From positions 1 to 64,000 of the forward strand of contig CAJXTB010000024.1 of NCBI GenBank assembly GCA_913061235.1: DNA of 64,000 nucleotides. Reading direction: 5' to 3'. The translations under genes and the position numbers were made by a program. Of this stretch, positions 49,958 through 59,474 are shown in pieces (positions within the stretch are counted from its first letter, which is position 1; each line of letters opens with the position of its first letter). This DNA comes from an uncultured Pseudomonadota bacterium (GTDB taxonomy: Bacteria > Myxococcota_A > UBA796 > GCA-2862545). Under the pieces are notes generated by a model, which did not search any database, was not told where the DNA came from, and saw only the letters and a list, made by a program, of their open reading frames with translations.

Positions 49958-51451
49958 CTACTCGGGAGCAGGTGCCTCATCCACAGGGGCTTCGCCGTCC
50001 GTGGGGGCTTCGTCCATGGGAGGAGCGGGAGGCGCTCCGCCGCCGGCTTCACATGTCGAGATGGCTTCGTCCCAAACGGGGGTGTAGCCTTCAAGAAGCA
50101 TCTGGATGTCAGCCGCCATAGCCGCGTCTTCAGCGTCTACGACCATCTGGGCTTGTTCCAGAATCATTGAGCCTTCCATGGCGACCATCTCGTCCAGACA
50201 GCCAACGTTCGCGTCGAACTTGGTCTGGTAGTCGCTGATGGTGCCGGACATGCCGCTCAACAAGGCCTCGTTACGAGCCTGACGAGCTGCTTCTTCTTCG
50301 CGGCGCTGGCGTTCTTGGCGTTCGATCTCAGCTTGTGCAGCCTTGGCCGCCTGAACGGACTCCATCTGCGCGTACACTGGGTCGGTTGCGGGTAGGTCGC
50401 CGCCGCTGGCCGTGATGTAGGCTTCCAAGTACTTAATGGCCTTGTTGAAGTTCTTGGTGTACTTCTCATGCAAGGTCGCCGCATTGTAGTAAGCGAGCGT
50501 GTATTGCGGGTCAGCCTTGATGATTTCGGCGTACAAGCGGTCTGCGGCTTCCAAGTCACCCAAGCCACGCTTGGAGACGGCGAGGCCGAGCTTGGCGTCT
50601 AGGTTGCCCGGATCTGCCAGGGTCGCACGCTCAAAGCTGTCGTTGGCGAGCTGGTAGTCACCCGAGTTCAACGCAATGAACCCAAGGTTGATGTTCGGCT
50701 CAAAGGCACCGGGCGTGAGCGCCAGCGCTTCCTTGAACTTGGCAATGGCTGCGGCTTCTTCGCCTTGAACCAAGTCTGCCACACCCAGGTTGTTGATGAC
50801 ACCCGGGTCTTGGGTCTCCATCATCGACATGGCCTTCTGGCTCAACAGCTCAGCCATTCCGAAGTCGCCCTTCGCCTGGTACATAGCGGAGAGGGTCCGA
50901 TAGACCTCGACATTCGTCGGGTCTGTGAGCAGAATGCGGCTGGCCTCGGCGTGTGCATCTTCTGTGCGGCCGGCTTTGCCCAAGGCTTCGATGTACGCGA
51001 TGTGTGCGCTCATGCTGCCGGGGTTGGCTTCGAAGTTCGCCTGGTGCACGCCCAGGGCATCATCCGAGCGACCCATCTCATTGAGCAGACGGGTGTAGCT
51101 GAACACGCCGCGCTCGTAGGTGGAGTCGGCTTCGTACGCCTTCTTGTAGTGCTCAAGTGCAGCTTCATCGCGACCGAGGTGTTCTGCAACCCAGCCTGCG
51201 TTGAACGACCCCTTGGCACCGGCTCCGAGCTGTTCGGCCTTGAGGAACCAGTCATACGCGGCGGCGTAGTCGATGACTCCGTCGCGATCTGGGGTCTGCA
51301 AGACCGTAATGCCAGTCTGGAAGTTGGCAGCCGGGTCGTTGGCTTGCTCTTCGGTCAGTGCGATGGCCTTCTTGCCACCACAGCCCGATACGGACAGGGA
51401 GAGGGCGAGCGCCAGTGTGGACGCGGACGCGATGCGTAGAAATGCGTTCAT
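49958..51451 (-). CDS. gltE: TPR lipoprotein, GltE/AglT-like
   Basis: A 497-aa lipoprotein (MNAFLRIASASTLALALSLSVSGC, Cys24). Residues about 50-370 are a run of tetratricopeptide repeats (FNAGWVAEHLGRDEAALEHYK, INNLGVADLVQGEEAAAIAK, PNINLGFIALNSGDYQLAND), then a charged coiled-coil (IERQERQRREEEAARQARNE) and an acidic proline-rich tail. It matches GltE (AglT), a TPR lipoprotein of the Myxococcus gliding complex, by architecture and by position next to the GltD- and GltG-like genes. Start ATG 51451, one base beyond the previous stop. Confidence 0.72.
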   Translation of the reverse strand: MNAFLRIASASTLALALSLSVSGCGGKKAIALTEEQANDPAANFQTGITVLQTPDRDGVIDYAAAYDWFLKAEQLGAGAKGSFNAGWVAEHLGRDEAALEHYKKAYEADSTYERGVFSYTRLLNEMGRSDDALGVHQANFEANPGSMSAHIAYIEALGKAGRTEDAHAEASRILLTDPTNVEVYRTLSAMYQAKGDFGMAELLSQKAMSMMETQDPGVINNLGVADLVQGEEAAAIAKFKEALALTPGAFEPNINLGFIALNSGDYQLANDSFERATLADPGNLDAKLGLAVSKRGLGDLEAADRLYAEIIKADPQYTLAYYNAATLHEKYTKNFNKAIKYLEAYITASGGDLPATDPVYAQMESVQAAKAAQAEIERQERQRREEEAARQARNEALLSGMSGTISDYQTKFDANVGCLDEMVAMEGSMILEQAQMVVDAEDAAMAADIQMLLEGYTPVWDEAISTCEAGGGAPPAPPMDEAPTDGEAPVDEAPAPE

Positions 51452-51452
51452 C

Positions 51453-54400
51453 TTAGAGCTCCGTTTCGAAACTGAAGTTGCGGTCGGTCGACGTGGTCGC
51501 ATTCGGCGTGAGCAGTTGCTCGTCGAGTGCAGGGTACTGCTCGGGGTCGAGCTCACCCAGACGGCGCACAGCCAGCGCTGTGTTGTCGTCGTACAACGTC
51601 AGCTCGAATGCCTTGCTGAGGGCGGCCGAGTAGGCTTGAGCGGCCTTGTCGCGCTGCGGGTAGACTTGGTCTTCGATGCGCAGCTTGTAGATGTCTTCCT
51701 GAGAAGGTGTCAGGTAGAAGGGGATGTCGCCGTTGGCCAGCGTGTCGCCCATGTTCTCGTAGGCACGACCCATCTGGACCAAGCTGGCCAGACCGTACTT
51801 GCCGGAACCTGTTCCGACGATTTCGACGAACATGGCTTCGGTGCGAACCAGGCCTTCACCCTTTGCGGTGAGGGAGCCGGTCAGCGCGCGGTCTTCGCGG
51901 CTCTGATTGGTACAGCCACAGCCGGAGAGCGTGAGGGCCATGAAGGCGTCGAGCTTCGGCAGTGCCAGCTCGTACATCATCTCGGCGACGTAGTTCGTGT
52001 AAGCGCCGGGCTCGCCGCCGCCTTCGATGAACGTCTTGTACTCGGCAATCGTCTCTTCGTAGATGCGTGTGGCACGACGTTGGTCGTTTTGCGCTTCAAG
52101 CATCCGGGCGTGAGCCAATCGAGCGCGGGTGATCTGCTCGCGTGTCGCAGTCTCCGGGGCGTCGTTGTAGAACTCGTAGTACGAGCTCGCTGCGTCCGAC
52201 CAGTTCTCGTTGTCCGAGTAGGTCTTGGCAATCGACAAGCGGGTCTCGTTCACATCCGGGTGTCCCGGGAATGTGGCGATGAACTGCTGGAAGTTGGCAA
52301 CGCTCTGTTGTTCCTGACCGAGGGCCTGACGGAACAGAGCCGCACGGTAGATGGCGTTGGAAGCGCCGTCATCGAGGGTAGCGATGGCGTCAGCATCGAC
52401 TTCTTCGGCATCTGACAACTCTTCGCGGCGGTCGGGGTACAGCGAGAACAGGGTCTCGTAGTAGAAGGCCGCGCGGTCGAAGTTGGCCTGGTCTTCGTAG
52501 TCGAAGCCCAGGGAACCGAGCTGGTCGTAGTAGTACTTGGTCTTGTCACCAAAGCGCGGGTCATCGATGAGGATGTGCCGCACGCGCATCACGTCCGCCG
52601 GCTGGTTGGCCTCGCGGTAGTAGATGCTGGCGTTGTTCAAGATACGCGCGTTCTCTTCGGAGTCCGGGAACTCTTCTGCGAACAGCAAGTAGGAATCAGC
52701 GGCAACGGCGTACGCTTGTGATTCGGCAAAGTCATCTTCAATGACCTTGAGCGAAGCGCGCTGGTAGATACCGTAGACTTCCGTCTTGAAAGAGCGGCTT
52801 CCGAGTCCCTCTTGGTCGTAGAAGAACTTGGCGTTCTCCTTGAGAGCCGTGTAGTTCTCGGTCAGCACGAAGCTGTCCAAGATGAGGTTGGCAGCCTGCT
52901 CGGCTTGGCGGGTTCCCGGGTTCATCGCGATGACGCCACGGAACTGGCGCGCAGCTTCTTCGATGTGGAACTTGTTGTAGAGCAGGTAAGCCGACTTGTA
53001 GAGAATCTGCTGGATGTTTCCAGCGCCCGAATACAGAGTCGCGTACTTCTGGCAGCTGTCAACCAGACGCTGTTCCCATTCAGTAAGCGGCTGTGGCTCG
53101 CGAACTTCGGTCGAGTTGGAGGCGCCGCTGTTCAGGCCACCTTCACGCTTCACCATTTCTTCGGCGGCGAAGATGGCGGACTCGGCGCAGAACTCGGAGT
53201 GTTCGCCTTCGGAGTCGGTGTCGACGACGGCCATGTACTGGTCCCAGGCTTCGTCGAACTTCTCAATCTTGTACAGCAGCTCGGCGTACTGGTAGTGGGC
53301 GACGTAGGCGTCTTCGCTCTGCGGGTAGTTCGCTAGGAACTTGTCGTAGCCTTGGTAGGCAATCTCAAAGGCTTCCGAGGCTTGGCTGCCCGAGAGACGA
53401 CGCCCCTTGTCGTGGTAGTAGGACGCAATGCGTAGGAAGTTCGTTCCAATCTTGTCTTGCGCGTCCTGAACCTTGTCGGGGGAGCCGAGGTTGGCTTGGG
53501 CCCAAGAGGTTCCTGTGCCGTAGGTCGACAGCATACGGTCGACTTCGGCGAGCTCGGCGTCGGCGTTACCCATCTTGTGGTACGCCTGAACGATTTCGTT
53601 CTGGTAGCCAGGGTTCTCTGGTGCGTTCGGGTTCTCCGCGATCAGGCGGCGGTAGACGGAAACGGCGTCTTCCCACTTGCCCTGCTCAAAGTAGATGGCC
53701 GCGAGGCGCTTGAGCATCTTCTGGTACAGGTCGCGACGACCCAAGCCTTCAAAGTAGGCGAGGGCTTCGTCGATCTCACCGGCGTCAGCGAAGAAGCGGA
53801 CCAAGTCACGCAAGGACTCTTCTTCGAGCTGAAGGGGAGCGCCACCTGCAGATTCGCGCTGGGCTTGGCTGTAGGACACAACCTCCTTCATGGAGGTGAT
53901 GGCCTCGCCGTATTCGCCCACATTGAAGTAGGACCATGCGAGCTTGTACAGGGCGAAGCCGTACTTGTCGCAGTCGCGGTAGCCAGTGGCCTTCTTGTAT
54001 GCAATCAGCGCCTTGTAGGCGTTGTTGTTGTCGAAGTAGAACTCACCGATGTTCACGTAAGAGTCGCAGACGAAGCCGGACTCTGGGTAGACGCGGACCA
54101 AGCGGCTGAACTGCTCGACGCCTTCTTCCCGGCGGCCAACATCCTGGAGCGACGATGCCATGAAGTACATGGCCTCATCAGCGCGGGTGTAGCGCGGGTA
54201 GTTCTCGAGAATCTGCTCGTACAAGCGGATGGAGTCGTTCTGCCAGCGACGGCTGCGCGTCAGGTCCGGCTCCATGTTCTCGAAGGCACAGCCGTCGGTG
54301 TTGAAGCAGCGTTCCTGCTCGGCACCAAAGGCTTCCATTTCTTGGAAGAATACGTACCGACCTTCGTCGTAGTACAGCTCAGCGAGACGAAGCATCATCT

Positions 54401-54644
54401 CTGCTTTGCGTGTACCAGACTGGTCGCCACGGGACAGGAGCTCACGTAGGAACGTGATGGACTCCTGGCGCTTTTGCTGTGCAGCACGAGCGTAGGCGGA
54501 CTGGGTGTCCATGGTCTCGGTGTCACGCGCGCTTAGAACGCGGCGACCGTCGTCATCATCGTCTTGGGCCAAGGCCGTGTTCGATGCAGCGAGAGGTGCC
54601 AAAAGGATGGCGAGGAGTCCGAGGTTTCGGGTCCACTTATTCAT
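51453..54644 (-). CDS. gltD: Large periplasmic TPR protein, GltD/AgmU-like
   Basis: A 1063-aa exported protein (signal MNKWTRNLGLLAILLAPLAASNTALAQ without its last residues counted) built almost entirely of TPR-like helical repeats (MMLRLAELYYDEGRYVFFQE, YNEFYNDAPETATREQ-type segments, GEFYFDNNNAYKALIAYKKA, QYAELLYKIEKFDEAWDQYM, RLSIAKTYSDNENWSDAASS). Cys pair CGCTNQ near residue 930. Size, repeat content and gene order (between the GltC- and GltE-like genes) fit GltD/AgmU, a structural periplasmic part of the gliding complex. One base separates it from the GltE-like gene. Confidence 0.7.
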   Translation of the reverse strand: MNKWTRNLGLLAILLAPLAASNTALAQDDDDDGRRVLSARDTETMDTQSAYARAAQQKRQESITFLRELLSRGDQSGTRKAEMMLRLAELYYDEGRYVFFQEMEAFGAEQERCFNTDGCAFENMEPDLTRSRRWQNDSIRLYEQILENYPRYTRADEAMYFMASSLQDVGRREEGVEQFSRLVRVYPESGFVCDSYVNIGEFYFDNNNAYKALIAYKKATGYRDCDKYGFALYKLAWSYFNVGEYGEAITSMKEVVSYSQAQRESAGGAPLQLEEESLRDLVRFFADAGEIDEALAYFEGLGRRDLYQKMLKRLAAIYFEQGKWEDAVSVYRRLIAENPNAPENPGYQNEIVQAYHKMGNADAELAEVDRMLSTYGTGTSWAQANLGSPDKVQDAQDKIGTNFLRIASYYHDKGRRLSGSQASEAFEIAYQGYDKFLANYPQSEDAYVAHYQYAELLYKIEKFDEAWDQYMAVVDTDSEGEHSEFCAESAIFAAEEMVKREGGLNSGASNSTEVREPQPLTEWEQRLVDSCQKYATLYSGAGNIQQILYKSAYLLYNKFHIEEAARQFRGVIAMNPGTRQAEQAANLILDSFVLTENYTALKENAKFFYDQEGLGSRSFKTEVYGIYQRASLKVIEDDFAESQAYAVAADSYLLFAEEFPDSEENARILNNASIYYREANQPADVMRVRHILIDDPRFGDKTKYYYDQLGSLGFDYEDQANFDRAAFYYETLFSLYPDRREELSDAEEVDADAIATLDDGASNAIYRAALFRQALGQEQQSVANFQQFIATFPGHPDVNETRLSIAKTYSDNENWSDAASSYYEFYNDAPETATREQITRARLAHARMLEAQNDQRRATRIYEETIAEYKTFIEGGGEPGAYTNYVAEMMYELALPKLDAFMALTLSGCGCTNQSREDRALTGSLTAKGEGLVRTEAMFVEIVGTGSGKYGLASLVQMGRAYENMGDTLANGDIPFYLTPSQEDIYKLRIEDQVYPQRDKAAQAYSAALSKAFELTLYDDNTALAVRRLGELDPEQYPALDEQLLTPNATTSTDRNFSFETEL

Positions 54645-54697
54645 GGAGTCCCCCTAGGGCAGAGGTGAGGCGACAGGAAGGAAGAATGGGGCTTAGA

Positions 54698-54720
54698 GCC
54701 CGTCCCAAAGTTGGACGGAC
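54698..54720 (-). promoter_or_regulatory. Hairpin between the GltC- and GltD-like genes
   Basis: An 8-bp stem (GTCCGTCC with GGACGGGC on the minus strand) just after the stop at 54723. No T-run follows, so it is more likely an attenuator or an mRNA-stabilising hairpin than a full terminator; it could adjust how much of the downstream genes is made. Confidence 0.4.
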
Positions 54721-54722
54721 TC

Positions 54723-56603
54723 TTAGTTGCAGGACGTGTTCTCGGTGTACCGGTAGTACCCAAGCTCGTCGTCCCAGAACTCGCCATTGAACGGCCAGTA
54801 GATGATGTCGCGGGACGTTGCAAAGTCGACCGTACGCTCTTCGAGAGATTCGATGAGGGGGTTCGACGCGCGGTATTGGTAGTCGAGGCGCTGGGCATCG
54901 ACGACTTCGAACCGGACAATCTCGGACTGGCTGATGAGGTCGGAGATGTAGGCGTACTGCTGCGTCATTTCACGGAGCATGGCGAGGCCGGCCCGACGCT
55001 TGTACCGCTGACGGTCACGTTCCATGACCTGCTTGATGGCAGAGCCCACGGTGTCGCGCCAGACAGCTTTCTGTGCGTCGATAGCGATTTCTTCTTCGTC
55101 CATCATGTCCATGTGGCGGACGATGCCTGCAATGTCGCGGTTGCGAAGCAGGTGGAGGAAGAACGACTCGTTCAAGGTCGACGTTGTGTCAGCGTCTTCG
55201 AAGTAGTGCTCGAAGGCTTGGTCGGCGAGAGCGCGGCCCTCTTCAGTCGAGTACTCGGCCAAGAAGGACCGGAGTTCGGCCTTCATCGGTTGGTAGTCGT
55301 CTTCAAAATCTAGCAGCAGGCGCTCCACTTCGTCGTACTCGCAGAGCGAGAAGAAGGTCAGGCCCCGTAGAACCGTAGCCTCGGGAAGGAACTCCCGGTC
55401 GTCGTAGTAGGGGGTGCGCGTGGTGAGAAGAAGACCCAACGTGAGGTTGAGGTCGTTCTGCATGAACGTCGCCCACGACCGCTCGAACAACGATTGCGGC
55501 CAGTACAGGCTGCCACGGTCGACGAGAGAGTAGTAGTTGTCTGCGTTCTCGAAGCGTTCGAGTCCGTAGTAAATTCGGGCGATGTTGATGAGCGCAAGGT
55601 CCTGAAGGTCCTTGAGCTCAAGTGCAGTACGCTCGTCCGTGGCCGGAACTTCGGCCTGGTAGACGTCGCGGAAGGCCTTGACGGCGCTCTTGAACTTGGA
55701 GCGCTCATTGTGAATGACGCCCTCGAAGTACTTGCTGCGCATGTACAGCTCGGAACGTGGCGAGACCTGCTGGAAGAAGCGCAGGGCTTCGGTCAGCTCA
55801 CCTTGTTCGTACAGCTTGCGACCCATCAGGTAGGACAAGTGGTTCTTGGCCTGGCGTGGGAACTGTTCGGGCGGAATCAGCTCAACGAAGGACAGCAGCT
55901 CGGCGTCGTTTCCATTGATCTGGGCAATCGACACGAGCTTAGGCAGCGCGTACTTGAAGTACGGGTTTCGTGGACCCTGGCGAACGACTTCTTTGAAGTA
56001 GTACTGAGCGCCGTGGTACAGCTCGAGGTCGTACAGTGCTTTTGCAAGGTAGTACGTGATCTTCGACTTGTGCTCGGGGTACGTGTCAGCCTGGAGAAGG
56101 TCGAAGAGACCCTTGCTGGCCGTGAGGTACTTGCGAGCGCGGTACATCTGAACGAAGGCTTCGACTTCGCTCGGCCCTTGCTCTTCACCGAAGGCTTCGT
56201 CTTCGGGACCGTTGTCGACGGTGTCGGAGAAGTCATCCCCTCCACCGATGAAGAGGTCGTCTCCGAGGTCTTCTTCGCCAGTGTCCGGAGTGGGGTCCGG
56301 ACGCGTCATTGCGCCGCCGCTTGGCGGGGGAGTCGCAGCTGCGCCGCCCTGCATGGCTTCGGCAGCAGCGAGAACGGGGCCAGGAGCCCCACCATCGACG
56401 AGACACTGGACCTGCTCAGGGGTGTAGCCACCACCTGCGGCCTGCATGGCCTGAATGATGACGCTGTCACCAATGCCGTAGCCGACCATGGTCATGATTT
56501 CGTCGCAGGCAAGCTCTGCTTGAGCGGTCGTGGTGACACTAAGGCCGACCAGTAGCGCTACGCTCCGCAAGGGGGAGAAAAAACGGTTCGTCTTCGCGCG
56601 CAT
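54723..56603 (-). CDS. gltC: Periplasmic TPR protein, GltC-like
   Basis: A 626-aa exported protein (signal about residues 1-29, ending AQAE). An N-terminal region with CDEIMTMVGYGIGDSVIIQA and a Gly/Pro/Asp-rich linker (to about 145) precede TPR-like repeats (KITYYLAKALYDLELYHGAQ, LSYLMGRKLYEQGELTEALR, ALINIARIYYGLERFENADN). In Myxococcus, GltC works with the barrels GltA and GltB; here it follows two paired barrels directly, which supports the name. Start overlaps the barrel's stop (TAATG). Confidence 0.72.
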   Translation of the reverse strand: MRAKTNRFFSPLRSVALLVGLSVTTTAQAELACDEIMTMVGYGIGDSVIIQAMQAAGGGYTPEQVQCLVDGGAPGPVLAAAEAMQGGAAATPPPSGGAMTRPDPTPDTGEEDLGDDLFIGGGDDFSDTVDNGPEDEAFGEEQGPSEVEAFVQMYRARKYLTASKGLFDLLQADTYPEHKSKITYYLAKALYDLELYHGAQYYFKEVVRQGPRNPYFKYALPKLVSIAQINGNDAELLSFVELIPPEQFPRQAKNHLSYLMGRKLYEQGELTEALRFFQQVSPRSELYMRSKYFEGVIHNERSKFKSAVKAFRDVYQAEVPATDERTALELKDLQDLALINIARIYYGLERFENADNYYSLVDRGSLYWPQSLFERSWATFMQNDLNLTLGLLLTTRTPYYDDREFLPEATVLRGLTFFSLCEYDEVERLLLDFEDDYQPMKAELRSFLAEYSTEEGRALADQAFEHYFEDADTTSTLNESFFLHLLRNRDIAGIVRHMDMMDEEEIAIDAQKAVWRDTVGSAIKQVMERDRQRYKRRAGLAMLREMTQQYAYISDLISQSEIVRFEVVDAQRLDYQYRASNPLIESLEERTVDFATSRDIIYWPFNGEFWDDELGYYRYTENTSCN

Positions 56604-57445
56604 TACTGCATCCCGGGGAAGAAGAAGGCGACGCTGCCGAGCAGCAGGAAGTTGTTTTTCATCTCAAGATTCAGCGACTTGACGGTCTCGATGTAGACCA
56701 TGGACCGGCCTTCGATGCGGAACGCGATGTTCGGCGTCAAGAGGATTCGGAAGCCACCACCGAAGTTTGTGGTCGGGTGGTACTGATTCTGAGTCGCGAC
56801 AGCTACGGGGTCATCTTCGGCCTGAAGGGCTTCAAGGTCGTCCGAGGTGAACACGACGCCGGTACCAAAGGTACCGAAGACGTCGAAGTTCACGATGGTG
56901 CGGCCAAGGACAGCGACCTTTCCGTAGATTGGCGAGAACTGGAAGTTCACGTTCGCGTAGAACAGAATCTTCGAGATGTCGGGGGACACCTGGTTCTCTT
57001 CAACCAGCTGGCGGGTGATTGCCTTCCAGTCGCCATTTCCAAAGTCCGGGCTGAATGAGCCAATGAGCTCAATAGCGAAGACTTCGGTCAAGTGATGGGA
57101 GATACCGGCGCCGAGCAGGTAGCGATTGATGAAGGGGTCGTTGGTGACGAAACCGACGTGCGGTGCGGCTTCCCAGCGGCCAATCTTCAAGAAGCGCTTG
57201 CGGGGCAAGGCCTTGATGATGCGGCGACGGGAGCGCTCATCTTCTGGCAGGACGATTTCTTCGGAAGTGACTCCGATTCGGTCGTCCATGTCACCAGATT
57301 CGAGAGCGGCACGCTCTTCAGCAACGGTCTCTTCACGGTCAACGCCGCTTCCAAAGAGGTCGTCATCCGACTGTGCGTGTGCAACGGGAACGCCGCCCAA
57401 CAATGGGGCAACGAGGAGGGCAACTGCAAGACAAAGGGTCTTCAT
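56603..57445 (-). CDS. Outer-membrane barrel, GltA/GltB-type (second of pair)
   Basis: A 280-aa exported protein (signal MKTLCLAVALLVAPLLGGVPVAHA). After an acidic N-terminal stretch a barrel follows: GRWEAAPHVGFVTNDPFINR, GAGISHHLTEVFAIELIGSF, PIYGKVAVLGRTIVNFDVFG, ending LLLGSVAFFFPGMQ. It is paralogous to the barrel at 57463 (shared PYGKI/PIYGKV and SFFFP/AFFFP motifs, equal length). I use ATG 57445; 57463 is the alternative, overlapping the previous stop. Confidence 0.75.
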   Translation of the reverse strand: MKTLCLAVALLVAPLLGGVPVAHAQSDDDLFGSGVDREETVAEERAALESGDMDDRIGVTSEEIVLPEDERSRRRIIKALPRKRFLKIGRWEAAPHVGFVTNDPFINRYLLGAGISHHLTEVFAIELIGSFSPDFGNGDWKAITRQLVEENQVSPDISKILFYANVNFQFSPIYGKVAVLGRTIVNFDVFGTFGTGVVFTSDDLEALQAEDDPVAVATQNQYHPTTNFGGGFRILLTPNIAFRIEGRSMVYIETVKSLNLEMKNNFLLLGSVAFFFPGMQ

Positions 57446-57462
57446 GGGGGTGTGTAGCCTCA

Positions 57463-58305
57463 TCAGAAGTCAAACACGCGACGTTGCACGGTCGGGAAGA
57501 AGAACGAGACGCCGACAGAGGCGACGAACACGTTGTAAAGGCGCTGTTCGTTGACCGGAACTTCCGGGTCGTACTGCGGCTGGTTGTCAATGTAGAAGTT
57601 GAACCGACCGTCGAGCTTGATGGCCATGAGGCGGTTCACGAAGAAGTTGGTACCCAGTCCAATCGTTGGCGTGAGCTTGACCTCATTGCCATTGTCCTGG
57701 AGTGCCACGAAGTCGTTTCCGACTCCCGCTTCGTCGAAGGTCGCGAAGTAGTCAACCTTGCTGATCATGCCGAGTCCGGCGATGCCGTACAGGTCGAACG
57801 AGACAACGGTCTCACCGAGCAGGTTGATCTTGCCGTAGATTGGCGCCCAAGAAGCTGCGAAGCTTGCGGCCAGCGTGACCTTGTCCAGCGGCTGCTGGAA
57901 GTTGCTGGAGTTGGGGCCGGTACGAGCGATCTGCACGAGGGCGCGGGTCAGACCCTTGAGGTCACCCTCACCGAGGTCGGGTGAGTAGTACACCTGACCG
58001 AGCGCGCTGAACTGCTCGTTGAAGTGGTATCCGACCTGCAAACCGCCGATGTAGCGAGTCGCGAACGGGTTGTTCGGGACGTAGCCAAAGTACGGCGTGA
58101 CCTCGAACCGTTCGGTCTTCGTGAAGAACCGGTTCGTGAGAACTGGACGGTCACGGCTGGGGTTGCGGAAAGTATCCAGTGCGGCGACGCCTGGGCTCTC
58201 GTCTTCAGCTTGGGCGTATGCCGTGCTGGGGACGGCCATCAATGCTGCTGCAAAGACGGCGGAAGAGGCCAGGAACGCGCTGGCTGCGCGGCGGACCCGG
58301 GACAT
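57463..58305 (-). CDS. Outer-membrane barrel, GltA/GltB-type (first of pair)
   Basis: A 280-aa exported protein (signal MSRVRRAASAFLASSAVFAAA and on to AYAQ). Barrel strands: ERFEVTPYFGYVPNNPFATR, GGLQVGYHFNEQFSALGQVY, SWAPIYGKINLLGETVVSFD, ending SVGVSFFFP. Two such barrels in tandem are the pattern of the Myxococcus GltA/GltB pair. The ATG at 58305 has GGAG eight bases upstream; 58311 is too close to it. First gene of the Glt-like operon; 266 bp upstream hold its promoter. Confidence 0.75.
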   Translation of the reverse strand: MSRVRRAASAFLASSAVFAAALMAVPSTAYAQAEDESPGVAALDTFRNPSRDRPVLTNRFFTKTERFEVTPYFGYVPNNPFATRYIGGLQVGYHFNEQFSALGQVYYSPDLGEGDLKGLTRALVQIARTGPNSSNFQQPLDKVTLAASFAASWAPIYGKINLLGETVVSFDLYGIAGLGMISKVDYFATFDEAGVGNDFVALQDNGNEVKLTPTIGLGTNFFVNRLMAIKLDGRFNFYIDNQPQYDPEVPVNEQRLYNVFVASVGVSFFFPTVQRRVFDF

Positions 58306-58571
58306 GGGCATCACTCCGGTGCGAGTGGGGGATGTGGGAGGTCCCTGTGTTGCTTTAGACACGGATGTCATGGTGCAACGTGGGAAAATCAAAGACATGA
58401 ATAAATCCTAGTTCCCAGGGCAGATCGTAAGAACGGTCCCAACTAGCCGCGCGCCTCGGGGTGCGTCAAGTCAAGGGAAAGACACAAAGTGCGTGACAAC
58501 GGAGATGTACCCGCCAACGCTGACCCTCTTGTGGGGAGAGGCCCGGGTCCTTCAAAAAAGGTGTTGGCCGT

Positions 58572-59474
58572 TTACGGAGCTGATCGAACACGCCACTGAC
58601 GCACAATCCACGACAGGCCGCCGCGTCGGTCGCGAACGACCGCGTACCAAAACCCTTGTTCGTCCTGTAGTTCTGGGGCTGTCCAGTCAGACTGGGTGAA
58701 TGGGTAGAGCGTTGTGTCTTCCATTGCAGAGCCTTCGGTGGCGTACCAAGAGACGAACGGTTCTTCGATTCGCTCTTCAAGAACGCCGTCGGGATTGATG
58801 TACTCGTAGGTCTGGATCGTGTCTTCTGGAAGAAAGACCGCAAGCTCGTAGCCCTGTCCGCCATCCACTTCGACCACATCGTCTGGCCCGATGAGCACGC
58901 CGTCTACTGAGAACGACTCGATGAACGGATTGTCGTTCGGCGTCGCTGCTTCACTGACGATGATGCGCTTGTAGCCAGACTCGAAGGTGGCAAAGTCGAA
59001 CTCGGCGTCTGGATCTGCTCCTTCGGGGGGGAGCACAGTGGCCTGAACGGTGAATCCAAGGCCTTCGGCACGGTCTGCCTCCTCCAAGGCGTCGAGCGCG
59101 TCTTCGGGTGCGGTCCAGGCGGGAGCGAACGCGGGCTCAAACCCAATGACGCCGGCCTCAGCAAGCTCGTCGGGTGTTGCGTCGTCACCGAGCACAGAAA
59201 AATCGATGGCACAGCCAAACGGCGTGGTTTGCTCCGGACTGCACGCTACCCAGAGTGTTCCGCCAGCTTCGCCCGAGGGGTCTGCCAGGAGGGCGGTGAA
59301 GGTCGCGTCTTCGCCCGGTCGCACTTCTGGAGGCTCGGCTTGGATCGCCAAGATGCGCAGGGAATTTGTCTTCCACGTGGGCGTCAGGTCCCGCGGTCTT
59401 GGGTACTTGTCTGCGTTGATGACGCAGGCGGGCATGACGAGGCACATGGCCAGGATGAATGCTGTGTTTTTCAT
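58572..59474 (-). CDS. Lipoprotein coupled to the TonB-dependent receptor
   Basis: A 300-aa lipoprotein (MKNTAFILAMCLVMPAC, Cys17). The rest looks like two immunoglobulin-like beta domains (ILAIQAEPPEVRPGEDATFT at about 40-60, then IESFSVDGVLIGPDDVVEVD near 185-205). Start overlaps the receptor stop as ATGA, so the two are made together; it is probably a surface lipoprotein that captures substrate for the receptor, as in SusCD-like pairs. No SusD domain is visible, so this is only an analogy. Confidence 0.7.
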   Translation of the reverse strand: MKNTAFILAMCLVMPACVINADKYPRPRDLTPTWKTNSLRILAIQAEPPEVRPGEDATFTALLADPSGEAGGTLWVACSPEQTTPFGCAIDFSVLGDDATPDELAEAGVIGFEPAFAPAWTAPEDALDALEEADRAEGLGFTVQATVLPPEGADPDAEFDFATFESGYKRIIVSEAATPNDNPFIESFSVDGVLIGPDDVVEVDGGQGYELAVFLPEDTIQTYEYINPDGVLEERIEEPFVSWYATEGSAMEDTTLYPFTQSDWTAPELQDEQGFWYAVVRDRRGGLSWIVRQWRVRSAP

